Assembly: GCA_021794015.1 (NCBI GenBank)
Contig: JAJYRQ010000011.1
Location: 1-64,000 of the forward strand
Source: Deltaproteobacteria bacterium
GTDB lineage: Bacteria; Desulfobacterota; Binatia; Binatales; Binataceae
Direction: 5' to 3'
DNA: 64,000 bases
In this document: piece by piece, positions 44,267-52,312 of the stretch
Position numbering within the stretch: position 1 is the stretch's first letter
How the letters are laid out: the number at the start of each line of letters is the position of its first letter
The notes under the pieces: generated by a model
The model's database searches: none
What the model was told of the DNA's origin: nothing
Seen by the model: the letters and a program-made list of their open reading frames with translations, nothing else
Translations under genes and position numbers: made by a program

Positions 44267-45794
44267 GCAGCTCCTTGCGCAGGATTTTGCCCAGCGGATT
44301 CTTGGGCAGCACTTCCAAGAACTGAATCGTTTCGGGGCACTTGAAGCTGGCCAGGCGCGACCGGCAGAAAGCCATCAGTTCGGCCGCGTCGACCTTTCTG
44401 CCGGGACGCGGCACGACGAAAGCCTTTACGGTCTGTCCCCACTCGGCGGACGGCGCGCCGATCACGGCGGCCTCATCCACGGCCGCGTGGCTCATCAGGA
44501 CCGTCTCGATTTCGGCGGGCGCGATATTCTCGCCACCGCGGATTATCAGATCATCCTTGCGACCGGCAAAGAAGATATAGCCTTCCTCGTCGATCCAGCC
44601 CAGGTCGCCCGTGGCCCGCCATCCTGCAGGCAGCGCGGCGTCGTCGGCGCGGCCGAGGTAGCCCTTCATGGTTCGTGGGGTGCGGATGACGATTTCGCCG
44701 ACCTCGCCGCGGGAGAGCGCCTTGCCCTCGTCGTCGCGTATCTCGACCTCGACGTCAGGCATCGGCCGTCCGATGGAGTTAAGCCGCGCCAGCTTTTTTT
44801 CCACGGTTGCCGCATCGCCCTCCAGCCGATGGTCGTCAGGACCCAGCAACGTGAGCGAAGAGGTGGTCTCGGTCTGGCCGTAGGCGTTAACGAACCCGAC
44901 CTCCCTGGGGAAAACCTCGATCGCGCGCCGGATGACCGGCAGCGGCATCGGCGCTCCTCCGTAGGCGAGGTTGCGCAGGCTGGAGAGGTCGGCGCGGGCA
45001 AACTCGGGCTCCTCAATAAGCTGCTTCAGCATCGTGGGGACGACGAAGGCGTTGGTTATCTTTTCTTGGGCGACAAGCCGCAGCCAGCTCTTGGCCTCGA
45101 ACTGGGCCATCACGACCATCTTGCGGCCCGCCCAAACGTTGCTCATCATCGCGGCCATCCCGGCGATATGGTAAAACGGCACGCAGACCAACGCGCCGCC
45201 GCGTTCGCTGCCGTCGGCCATCTCCACATTGCCGGTCACGTAGGCGGTGAAATCGCGAAAGGCAAGCATCGCGCCCTTGGGCAGCGCGGTGGTGCCGCTG
45301 GTATACATCAAGACCGACGTCTCGTCGTCTTCGACGTCGGCCTCGGCCTCGTCTACCTCGGCTGCCTCGAGTAGCGGCGCGAGCCGAGCCAGAGCGCCGG
45401 TGTTTTGCCCCCAGGCAACAAACCGGGTGCCGCTGAGCTTCGGCCCAAGGCGCATCGCCAGGTCCACGTAGCGGTCGCCGACCAGCACCACCCTGGCGCC
45501 GGCGGTGCTGAGCATGTACTCGAGTTCGGGCTCCTTCGCCCGGTAGTTAAGCGGGAGAAAGGTCAGCCCGGCCTTGGCCGCAGCGTAGTAGGCGGCCACG
45601 TACTGGTGGGAGTTGGTGTCGAGCGCGGCAATCACGTTTTGCCGTTCCAGGCCGAGCTTTCCCCGAAAGACCGTGCTCAGCCGTCCGACCAACTCGTTGA
45701 GCCGCGCGTAGGTTAGCCGCGTGCGGTCGAAGACCAGGATTTCCTGATCGGGGAACATTGACGCCGGTATGGTGAGAAAATTTACGGTGTTCAC
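44247..45794 (-). CDS. AMP-dependent acyl-CoA synthetase
   Basis: A 515-residue ANL enzyme forming an acyl-CoA from a carboxylic acid, ATP and CoA. Motifs are YTSGTTALPKGAMLAF, PFYHIAGMAAM, NAYGQTETTSS, GWRATGDLGWIDEEGYIFFA, GRKDDLIIRGGENIAP and the catalytic lysine in PKNPLGKILRKEL. The GTG at 45794 is chosen because GGAGGGG lies just upstream. It is between two crotonase genes and overlaps one of them, forming a small acyl-CoA degradation or modification cluster. The substrate is unknown (medium/long chain or aryl). Confidence 0.85.
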   Translation of the reverse strand: MNTVNFLTIPASMFPDQEILVFDRTRLTYARLNELVGRLSTVFRGKLGLERQNVIAALDTNSHQYVAAYYAAAKAGLTFLPLNYRAKEPELEYMLSTAGARVVLVGDRYVDLAMRLGPKLSGTRFVAWGQNTGALARLAPLLEAAEVDEAEADVEDDETSVLMYTSGTTALPKGAMLAFRDFTAYVTGNVEMADGSERGGALVCVPFYHIAGMAAMMSNVWAGRKMVVMAQFEAKSWLRLVAQEKITNAFVVPTMLKQLIEEPEFARADLSSLRNLAYGGAPMPLPVIRRAIEVFPREVGFVNAYGQTETTSSLTLLGPDDHRLEGDAATVEKKLARLNSIGRPMPDVEVEIRDDEGKALSRGEVGEIVIRTPRTMKGYLGRADDAALPAGWRATGDLGWIDEEGYIFFAGRKDDLIIRGGENIAPAEIETVLMSHAAVDEAAVIGAPSAEWGQTVKAFVVPRPGRKVDAAELMAFCRSRLASFKCPETIQFLEVLPKNPLGKILRKELRGAAQA

Positions 45795-45827
45795 GGCCCC
45801 TCCAAGCTGCAAAGCGGCGCGCTGCGG

Positions 45828-46574
45828 CTAGCCCGGCGCGCGCCGCGCGAATCCCTCGAGCGCGGCGGCCAGCCGGCGCTCGAGCCTAAGCGCCTGCGAC
45901 AGCGGCAAATCGAGACCCTCCCGGACGGCAGTCTTTGCCGCTCGCACTTGAAGGCCGGGCAGCCGCGACAGCTCGCGCGCCAAGTCGCCGGCCGCAGCGC
46001 GCAGCCGCCGCAGCGGCGCTACTTCGGCAACCAATCCTATCGACAAGGCCGTTTCGGCGTCAATCCAGCGGCCGGTGAGCGACAGGTCAAGGGCCCAGCC
46101 AAGCCCCAGCCTGCGCGGCGCCGTCTGCGTGCCGCAAACCCCCGGGATCATCCCGCGCCCGGTCTCCGGAAAACAAAACCGCGCCTCCTTGGCCGCCACC
46201 GCGAGGTCGCAAAGCAGCACCATCTCGAGCCCGCCGCCCACCGCGTAACCATGCACCGCCGCCACCGTCGGAATCGCCAGCGCCCGCAGAAGGCCCCAGA
46301 CGTCGCGCCGAAACCTTATCCAGCGCGCGGCAACCGGCGAGGGTGCCCGACCAAACTCGGTAAGATCGCCGCCCGTGGAAAAGGCCGGACCCGCTCCGGC
46401 CAACACCAGCGCGCCAACCCCGGCCAACTCGCCGACCGCAGCCAGCGCCTCGCACATCTCGTCACGCATCGCCACGTTGTAGGCGTTCAGCTCCTCGGGG
46501 CGATTGAGGATGAGCCAGGCAACGCGGCCCCGCCTAAGAAGCCTGATTGTCTTAAAGCCGAAACGATCTCTCAC
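45828..46574 (-). CDS. Enoyl-CoA hydratase/isomerase family protein
   Basis: A 248-residue crotonase-fold protein. Blocks include VAWLILNRPEELNAYNVAMR, PAFSTGGDLTEFGR, AVHGYAVGGGLEMVLLCDLA and RFCFPETGRGMIPGVCGTQT then LGLGWALDLSLTGRWIDAET. The oxyanion glycines are intact. It is 33 bases upstream of the acyl-CoA ligase on the same strand. It is not closely similar to the neighbouring crotonase at 43454, so a recent duplication is unlikely. Confidence 0.85.
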   Translation of the reverse strand: MRDRFGFKTIRLLRRGRVAWLILNRPEELNAYNVAMRDEMCEALAAVGELAGVGALVLAGAGPAFSTGGDLTEFGRAPSPVAARWIRFRRDVWGLLRALAIPTVAAVHGYAVGGGLEMVLLCDLAVAAKEARFCFPETGRGMIPGVCGTQTAPRRLGLGWALDLSLTGRWIDAETALSIGLVAEVAPLRRLRAAAGDLARELSRLPGLQVRAAKTAVREGLDLPLSQALRLERRLAAALEGFARRAPG

Positions 46575-46684
46575 CGGCGCGCATCCCGAAAAAACCCCCG
46601 GCGCTCAAAGCTGCGGACCAACCACCGCGCCAATACCGCCGATCGTCGGCCGGCAAGCGGGAGACCCCCGCCAAGCCTTGGCGA

Positions 46685-48247
46685 CTACTCAACTTCGCGG
46701 AACGTCGCCCCAACCAGCACCCTGGGCTTGCTGCGTTCGTAAACCAAGCGACCGCCGATGATCGTCAGGTCCACGCTTACCGCAGCCAACTCGCCCGGCT
46801 CGGCAGAGAGCGGATCTGCCTCAAGCACCACCAGGTCGGCCAGCCGTCCCGGCGAGACCTCTCCGGCGTCCACGCCAAAGAGGCTGGCCGCGCTCGAAGT
46901 AAAGAGCGCAAACGCTTGGTCACGGGTCAGCCTCTGATCCGGCCCCAGTGCAACCCCGTCGCGCGTCAGCCGCGTCACTGCCGCCGCCATGGCGCTCAAC
47001 GGCCGGGCCGGAGTCACCGGGGCGTCGGTCGCGCCGGCCAGCCTGATACCCCGCTCGAGCAGCGTTCGTGCCGGGTAGAGATAGGACGCCAGACCGGGAT
47101 CGTCGAGGTACTTGCTGCCGCGGTAGTAAATGAAGCCCGGGTTAGTGACCACCCAGGCGCCGAGTGCAGCCAGCCTCGGAACCTGGTCGGGCGGGATAAC
47201 GCCGCCGTGCTCGATCCGGAGCGGCGCCGGCGCCGGTGATTGCGCCTGCGCTGCCGGCAGGGCCTTCTCCAGCGCCGCCAGCACGCATTCCAACTCGTCA
47301 ACTTCGGTTACGTGAAAGGCGCATCCAAAGCCGCGCACCAGCGCCTGCGCAACCTTCTCGGCCAGGCCGCCGGCGCTGCCGCCTTCGAGCCGGGGGATGA
47401 ACTTGATGCCGGCCAGCCGGATGCCGGCCGATGCTGCCTGACGCCGCCACTGTGGGGCCGAGTCGGCGGCGGCGTGCGCGGCACCCAGCATCAGTCCTAC
47501 GCGCTGGGCAACCAGGCCGCCGGCCACGAACTCGGCAAAGAGCGCAAGTTCTTCCGGGCCGTTGCGCGCGCCCGCGTCGGTAAAGCCGGTCACTCCGGCA
47601 CTGGCCAACTCGCGGCTGACAAGCCGCACTCGCGCCTCTAGTTCCGCCCGGGTCACCACCGGCATGCGACGCCCAAGCCACTCTTCCATCCCGACGACCA
47701 GACCGGTAAGACGGCCCGCGCTGTCGCGCCACAGCCGCGCTCCTTCGGGGGCCGCAAAATCGGGCTGCTCCAGCCCCAGCGCGGCGACGGCGCGCGAGTT
47801 AAGCCACGAGGCGTGAAGTGTCTGATGGCGCAAGCGCAGCGGATTCTTTGGCACTGCCTGGTCGAGCTCGGCACGGGTGGGCCCGCGCCGCTCGCTGAGC
47901 AGCGCTTCGTCGCAGCCGAAGACCCTAAGCCAGTTGCCCGGCGGCGTCTTGCCCGCTGCAAGCCGCAAACCGGCCAAAAGCTCCGTCAACGAGCGGCACC
48001 TGGAAAGCCCGACCCCGGCGGCCACCGACGCCGCCTCTAAAAAATGCAGGTGCGAGTCGATAAAGCCCGGCGCTACCATCCGCCCGTCGAGCGGGATGAG
48101 CCGCGTGCGCGGCGACACCAGACTCTTCAGCTCGCGAAAAGAGCCCAGCGCCACAATCCGATCGCCGGCGACCGCCAGCGAATCGCACCCGGGACGGCCG
48201 AAGACAAGCCCCTCGTGCAAAACCAAGTCTGCCTTGCCGTCCGCCAC
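46685..48247 (-). CDS. Amidohydrolase (YtcJ-like)
   Basis: A 520-residue metal-dependent amidohydrolase. The metal ligand motif GFIDSHLHFLEAA follows an N-terminal beta domain (DLVLHEGLVFGRPGCDSLAV). RIEHGGVIPPDQVPRLAALG has the barrel histidine, and GATDAPVTPARPLSAMAAAV has the catalytic aspartate. The end (GEVSPGRLADLVVLEADPL then VDLTIIGGRLVYER) is typical of COG1574/YtcJ enzymes. The start is GTG 48247. There is no signal peptide. The substrate is unknown; amide or cyclic imide hydrolysis is usual. Confidence 0.83.
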   Translation of the reverse strand: MADGKADLVLHEGLVFGRPGCDSLAVAGDRIVALGSFRELKSLVSPRTRLIPLDGRMVAPGFIDSHLHFLEAASVAAGVGLSRCRSLTELLAGLRLAAGKTPPGNWLRVFGCDEALLSERRGPTRAELDQAVPKNPLRLRHQTLHASWLNSRAVAALGLEQPDFAAPEGARLWRDSAGRLTGLVVGMEEWLGRRMPVVTRAELEARVRLVSRELASAGVTGFTDAGARNGPEELALFAEFVAGGLVAQRVGLMLGAAHAAADSAPQWRRQAASAGIRLAGIKFIPRLEGGSAGGLAEKVAQALVRGFGCAFHVTEVDELECVLAALEKALPAAQAQSPAPAPLRIEHGGVIPPDQVPRLAALGAWVVTNPGFIYYRGSKYLDDPGLASYLYPARTLLERGIRLAGATDAPVTPARPLSAMAAAVTRLTRDGVALGPDQRLTRDQAFALFTSSAASLFGVDAGEVSPGRLADLVVLEADPLSAEPGELAAVSVDLTIIGGRLVYERSKPRVLVGATFREVE

Positions 48248-48327
48248 TGCGAGGAAAGGCCCTGTCGGCCTCGCTCCTTCCGGCTCCCGCGCTCAGGCGG
48301 GGGCCGGACGCCGCACCACCGCGGTTG

Positions 48328-48471
48328 TCAATCCGACGAAGGCAGCGGTTTAACCTCTTTAATTTTCATATCGCTGTCGCAGCAACTAATCGCGCCGCCG
48401 CCCGGCTTGTTGCACAGCACCTCGGTGCCGCACTTTTCACACTGGTAACGCTTGCCAAGCAAATTGGGCAT
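48328..48471 (-). CDS. Desulforedoxin-like mini-protein, paralogue
   Basis: A 47-residue protein (MPNLLGKRYQCEKCGTEVLC then NKPGGGAISCCDSDMKIKEV). It keeps CxxCG and a CC pair, as in the protein at 43280-43399, but the CCGxPM end is changed to CCDSDM, and one extra cysteine (C20) is present. It lies between the amidohydrolase and ygfZ genes on the minus strand. It probably binds one iron or zinc. Confidence comes from the conserved spacing in two separate loci. Confidence 0.7.
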   Translation of the reverse strand: MPNLLGKRYQCEKCGTEVLCNKPGGGAISCCDSDMKIKEVKPLPSSD

Positions 48472-48502
48472 CTTCACCGAACCTCCTGTCGTTTCTCCGA
48501 CG

Positions 48503-49570
48503 CTAACGTACGCTGCGCGTGTTGGCCTGCCGACCCTGGCTGTCGGCTGAAGGCGGCGCCAGCGGCAACTCGCTAACGGTAGCCTCGCGACGCTCCTGCC
48601 CGTCTGTGACCGTCACCGTGATGCCGGGTGTCCAGGCGCTTTGATGAAGCATCGCCAGACCGATCGCCCCGATACGGGGCGAGACCGCCGCACTGGTAAC
48701 GCGGCCGACCTCCTTATCGGCGAACATTACCGCCGAGCCCGCCGCCACCGGCTCGGGCGCGGCGAAGCGCAGCCCCATAAGGCGCTTCTTGACGCCGCCC
48801 CGCGCCGTGGCGCGCTCGACCGTCTCCTGGCCAACGTAGCATCCTTTGCTGAATGAAATTGCCCGCTCGAGCCTGGCCTCCAAGGCGAGAGTTTTCTCGC
48901 CGGTGTCCACGCCGACACGCGCGATGCCTTGTTCGACCCGCAAAATTTCCGCGCTCTCGGGCTCAACCGGCAAAGCGATCCCCTGGCCGCTCAGGCCTGC
49001 AACGAGCGCCTGCTGTGAGCTCTGCGAGGAAAAGACGGTAAAGCCGTCAATTCCGCTGCCCGCAATGCAAGCCACCAACCAGGCTTGCGCCTCCACCCAG
49101 CGCCACGGCTCGACTGGCAAAGCCCCAGCGCCAAGCGCAAGGGAAAGTGCCTCGCGGGCACGCGGGCCCTCGACCCGCAGCGCGCACAGCGCCGTCTGCT
49201 CCTCGAACTCGACGTCGTCTGCCACCAGCAGCCGCTCGAGCTGGGCGCGCGCGGCCGGCCAGTGTTCGCTTTCAATTTCGACCAGCACCGCGTCCGGCGC
49301 CCGCCAGATATAGCAATCAGCCACAACGTGAGCGTGTTCCGTCAGGAAAAGAGCATAGCAGACCCCGCCCTCCGCCAACCCGCGCACGTCGTTGCTGCAG
49401 GTGCCGTGCAGAAAAGCGATGCGGTCGCCGCCTACAAACCGGATAAGCCGCCGGCCTGCAACCGGGTAAAAACCCGCTCGCTCCGTCAATATCGAATACT
49501 GACGGCTCAGCGCGGCCGTCCCGCAGGCCAACGGCCGCTGCCCTTGCTGCTTCCCCGCAGGTTCAAACAC
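48503..49570 (-). CDS. ygfZ: tRNA-modifying/Fe-S assembly protein YgfZ (folate-binding)
   Basis: About 355 residues of the aminomethyltransferase-like fold. The signature KGCYVGQETVERATARGGVK (K-G-C-Y-x-G-Q-E) is intact, including the redox-active cysteine. The N-terminal FVGGDRIAFLHGTCSNDVRG block is the folate-fold start. YgfZ supports assembly or repair of certain [4Fe-4S] enzymes, e.g. the radical SAM MiaB. The open frame runs to 49933, but that extension is not family-like; GTG 49570 is my choice and could be 10-30 codons off. Confidence 0.85.
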   Translation of the reverse strand: MFEPAGKQQGQRPLACGTAALSRQYSILTERAGFYPVAGRRLIRFVGGDRIAFLHGTCSNDVRGLAEGGVCYALFLTEHAHVVADCYIWRAPDAVLVEIESEHWPAARAQLERLLVADDVEFEEQTALCALRVEGPRAREALSLALGAGALPVEPWRWVEAQAWLVACIAGSGIDGFTVFSSQSSQQALVAGLSGQGIALPVEPESAEILRVEQGIARVGVDTGEKTLALEARLERAISFSKGCYVGQETVERATARGGVKKRLMGLRFAAPEPVAAGSAVMFADKEVGRVTSAAVSPRIGAIGLAMLHQSAWTPGITVTVTDGQERREATVSELPLAPPSADSQGRQANTRSVR

Positions 49571-49798
49571 ACCAGCGCCTCGTGACGAAAATCCGTCAGG
49601 CCACCTATCTCTCGTCCGCACCCACCATGTGACAAGCTTAAGGATAACAAACCGCAAAACTTCCGTTCCAGTCTCTGGAACTCGGCTCCGGCGGCCCGGG
49701 CCAACCAAAGACCAAGCCTTGGAGGTGTACCGGCAAGCACAGCAGCGTATTATATGAGCCGTATCGACCCGTAAGATTTTCGCGGGAGGAAGGGAGTG

Positions 49799-49945
49799 AT
49801 GGGAGCTTTTCTTCTGGGCCTCATAGTGGGCTTTGCCGCAGCGCTGGCACTGTTCATCTACGACCAAGGCGAGGTATTTCTCAAGCTGTCGCGGCAAATT
49901 AAGCAGGTTGTCGAACGCTATAAGCAGCCGCAACGCGCCAACTAG
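49799..49945 (+). CDS. Small single-span membrane protein
   Basis: A 48-residue peptide (MGAFLLGLIVGFAAALALFI then YDQGEVFLKLSRQIKQVVER). One N-terminal transmembrane helix with a GLIVG packing motif is followed by an amphipathic basic helix. The ribosome site GGGAGGAAGGGAG immediately upstream is one of the strongest in the window and decides the start. No family is recognised; it may be a small regulator or a stabiliser of a membrane complex. Confidence 0.65.
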   Translation: MGAFLLGLIVGFAAALALFIYDQGEVFLKLSRQIKQVVERYKQPQRAN

Positions 49946-50019
49946 CCCTTACAGACTGTCAGGTTGGCGATGCTCGTGAATCCCGAGCTGGCCCGCGGGC
50001 CAGGCTGCGGAAGAAGGTT

Positions 50020-51525
50020 TTGTTGTTGAAGAGGAAAAGCGGCGCAGCGCTGGTTCTTGCCGCCATGTTAGCGACGTCTCCCGTTTCGGTCGCGTATCCC
50101 GGAACCAGCAGCGAAGAGGCCGGCGCGGCAGCGAAGCTCAGCAACATGGCGTTCGACCTGCTCAATCACGTCAGCAGCCAAGGTACAGCCGCGGCCCAAA
50201 CGCTCGTTGGTCCGACGGCCAGCGTGGCGGGAGACGCCCAGGTGCTGGCCGACGCGCTCAATAAAGGAGACCTGGCGGCTGCAACCCGAGCACGCGCGGC
50301 GCTCGGACAGGATCGCGCCTCGTTGGCGGCGGCGCTCTCCAATCAACCCGAGTTGGCAGCCAACGCCCAGCTTAAGCGCAGCGTCGATGAACTGCTGGCG
50401 CTTGCCCTGCCCCTTAGCGCCGCCAAAGCGGAAGCGCCGGCGCTTGAAAAATCGGGCGACCTCGAGCCGCCGCATACCGCCCCCGCGCGACCGCCAGAGG
50501 GGTATGCCTCCAGAGCCACGGAGCGGCCAACGATCACGGTAGAATCGGCCTCACGCGACGGCGAGCGATGGCACGTAAAGGGCTGGTTTGCCGGCCGGGC
50601 GCTAGCGTCGGCCGGCCTTTACGAAGGCGGCGAGCTTGTCTACCCGCTGAAAGTAGGGCCTGAACTGGGGGAACAACGGGTCAACTTCGACCTTAAGCTA
50701 AACGGCGCCGGGCCGGATACGGCACTGCGGGTCTCAGACCGCGCCGGCCACGTTGCCCAGGCCGTGCTGAGCCCGGCTCTGCGTTCGCCGGCTGCCGGTG
50801 CGGCTGCGGCGAGCGCCGCGGCAGGTGCCGATTCGGCTGCCCCAGCCTCGCCTGCACGCCCCTCGGCCAACATCGCCGAGATCCCGGGCTCAGGAGCGCT
50901 CGCCGGCGGTCCTGCGCAGAATTTGTCCGCTCCCGCAGTAACGGTCAACATCGTGAGCCTCGTCCGGTCCGATCCGCTCGCGCCACAGTATCGCGTCATC
51001 GGCCAGATAAACGGCACGCCGGTGCGTCGGGCCGGGATATATGTAGACGGGCGCCTGGTCAAGCGGATCGCGGTAAATCCCAGCCAGCAGGTGAACGTCT
51101 TTGACGAACGGTTTATCGCTCGCTCCGGCAACGCGAGCATCCGCACCTACACTACCGGCAACCGCTTCGTTGAGACGACGCTTGCGCTTGGCGGCGGGCC
51201 CGGCCAGACGTTGCAGCCATACGGGGCGAGCGGGTATCCGTTACTGGGAGCGCTCTCGCCATTCGTCCCCGGCCTGGCAGCACTCGGCAGTTTGGGCTAT
51301 CTGGCGGGGGCGCTGCCTTACGGCTACGCCGCCCCGGGCGCGCCTGGCGGCCCAGGCATGTCTGCTCCGCCCAATCCCTATGGAGTACCGAACCCTTACG
51401 CCGCGCCGAATCCGTATGCTGCGCCGAATCCGTATGCTGCGCCCAACCCTTACGGCGCGCCAAACCCGTATGCGGGCCCTTACGGGTCGGCCCCGGCTCC
51501 GTTTGGGATGCCGGGAGCACCCTGA
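50020..51525 (+). CDS. Secreted two-domain protein with a C-terminal NPYAAP repeat tail
   Basis: A 501-residue protein with an N-terminal signal peptide (LLKRKSGAALVLAAMLATSP, cleavage near VAYPG). An alpha-helical segment (~30-150) is followed by two related beta-type units. Unit 1 is about 168-255 (WHVKGWFAGRALASAGLYEG); unit 2 about 305-395 (YRVIGQINGTPVRRAGIYVD). Both contain an R/S-A-G-[LI]-Y-x-[DG]-G core, so they look duplicated. The tail (~440-501) is Gly/Pro/Tyr-rich with NPYAAP hexapeptides. The start used is TTG 50020. Function unknown; a cell-surface or envelope protein is likely. Confidence 0.65.
   Translation: MLLKRKSGAALVLAAMLATSPVSVAYPGTSSEEAGAAAKLSNMAFDLLNHVSSQGTAAAQTLVGPTASVAGDAQVLADALNKGDLAAATRARAALGQDRASLAAALSNQPELAANAQLKRSVDELLALALPLSAAKAEAPALEKSGDLEPPHTAPARPPEGYASRATERPTITVESASRDGERWHVKGWFAGRALASAGLYEGGELVYPLKVGPELGEQRVNFDLKLNGAGPDTALRVSDRAGHVAQAVLSPALRSPAAGAAAASAAAGADSAAPASPARPSANIAEIPGSGALAGGPAQNLSAPAVTVNIVSLVRSDPLAPQYRVIGQINGTPVRRAGIYVDGRLVKRIAVNPSQQVNVFDERFIARSGNASIRTYTTGNRFVETTLALGGGPGQTLQPYGASGYPLLGALSPFVPGLAALGSLGYLAGALPYGYAAPGAPGGPGMSAPPNPYGVPNPYAAPNPYAAPNPYAAPNPYGAPNPYAGPYGSAPAPFGMPGAP
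51385..51492 (+). repeat. 18-bp coding tandem repeat (NPYAAP units)
   Basis: About five imperfect 18-base units encode N-P-Y-[AG]-[AVG]-P: NPYGVP, NPYAAP three times, NPYGAP, then a degenerate NPYAGP. The three middle units are near-identical at the DNA level (AATCCGTATGCTGCGCCG), which allows slipped-strand copy change. Confidence 0.8.
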
Positions 51526-51735
51526 GACGTGGCGAACCGCCGACTTGGAGGCACCTCGGCCTCTGAGCGCGGACGCGGATTCTTACGCCTGCCGGAGCGA
51601 GCGTTGGCAACCCGTCTCGGCTTCGCCACGGGCCTCGGGCGCCGGCGCGTGGTCAATCTTGCCGGCGGTGGTTGCCAAAGCTTGCTTGGGGCGCACGCCG
51701 CAAAAGTGCTTTTACGTGGAAACGGTTGAACACTT

Positions 51736-52299
51736 ATGTTGATTCAAGCGACGCAAATCCGACCCGGGATGGTCATCGAACATAACAACGACCTGTGGCG
51801 GGTACTGACCATAAGTCATATCACGCCCGGCAATTGGCGCGGGATGGTACAGGCCAAATTGCGCAACCTGACCAGCGGCACTCAGACCGAGACACGCTTC
51901 CGCTCCGAAGACCGGCTCGAACGGGTCGTCCTCGAGCAGGTTACGATGGAGTTTCTCTACCAGGACGGCGACCTGTTCCATTTCATGAATACGCGGACCT
52001 ACGAGCAGGTGACCATACCAAAAGAGTTGATCGAGGAGGCGGTGCCTTACCTGGTGGCGAACCTGGCGGTCCAGGTGGAGTTCTTTGAAAGCCGGCCGCT
52101 TAACGTCGCGCTTCCCAAGACCGTCGCGCTCAGGGTCGCCAAGACCGAGCCGGGGCTGAAAAGCGCCGCGGTGACCAACACGCTCAAGCCCGCCACGCTC
52201 GAGACGGGAGCGGTGGTCCAGGTGCCGCACTTCGTTGTCGAGGGCGAGGTCATCACCATCAACACGGAGACCGGCGACTACGTCGGAAGGGCCAAATGA
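51736..52299 (+). CDS. efp: Translation elongation factor P with an Asn-tip loop
   Basis: A 187-residue three-domain EF-P that relieves ribosome stalling at polyproline. Domain I has IRPGMVIEHNNDLWRVL, and the end GEVITINTETGDYVGRAK is typical. The functional loop reads T30-PGNWRG: the tip residue that is Lys34 (beta-lysylated) in E. coli or Arg32 (rhamnosylated) in Pseudomonas is Asn33 here, with no length change relative to the KLRN block. Neither known modification can apply at that position; R35 is nearby. No epmA/epmB/earP is in the window. The THUMP methyltransferase follows by 13 bases. Confidence 0.9.
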   Translation: MLIQATQIRPGMVIEHNNDLWRVLTISHITPGNWRGMVQAKLRNLTSGTQTETRFRSEDRLERVVLEQVTMEFLYQDGDLFHFMNTRTYEQVTIPKELIEEAVPYLVANLAVQVEFFESRPLNVALPKTVALRVAKTEPGLKSAAVTNTLKPATLETGAVVQVPHFVVEGEVITINTETGDYVGRAK

Positions 52300-52312
52300 G
52301 CGGCGCCGGGCG

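Noticed and set aside
51385..51492. CRISPR-like regular repeats
   Set aside because: The 18-bp repeats are contiguous, in frame and encode a protein tail; there are no spacers. No CRISPR array was seen anywhere in the window.
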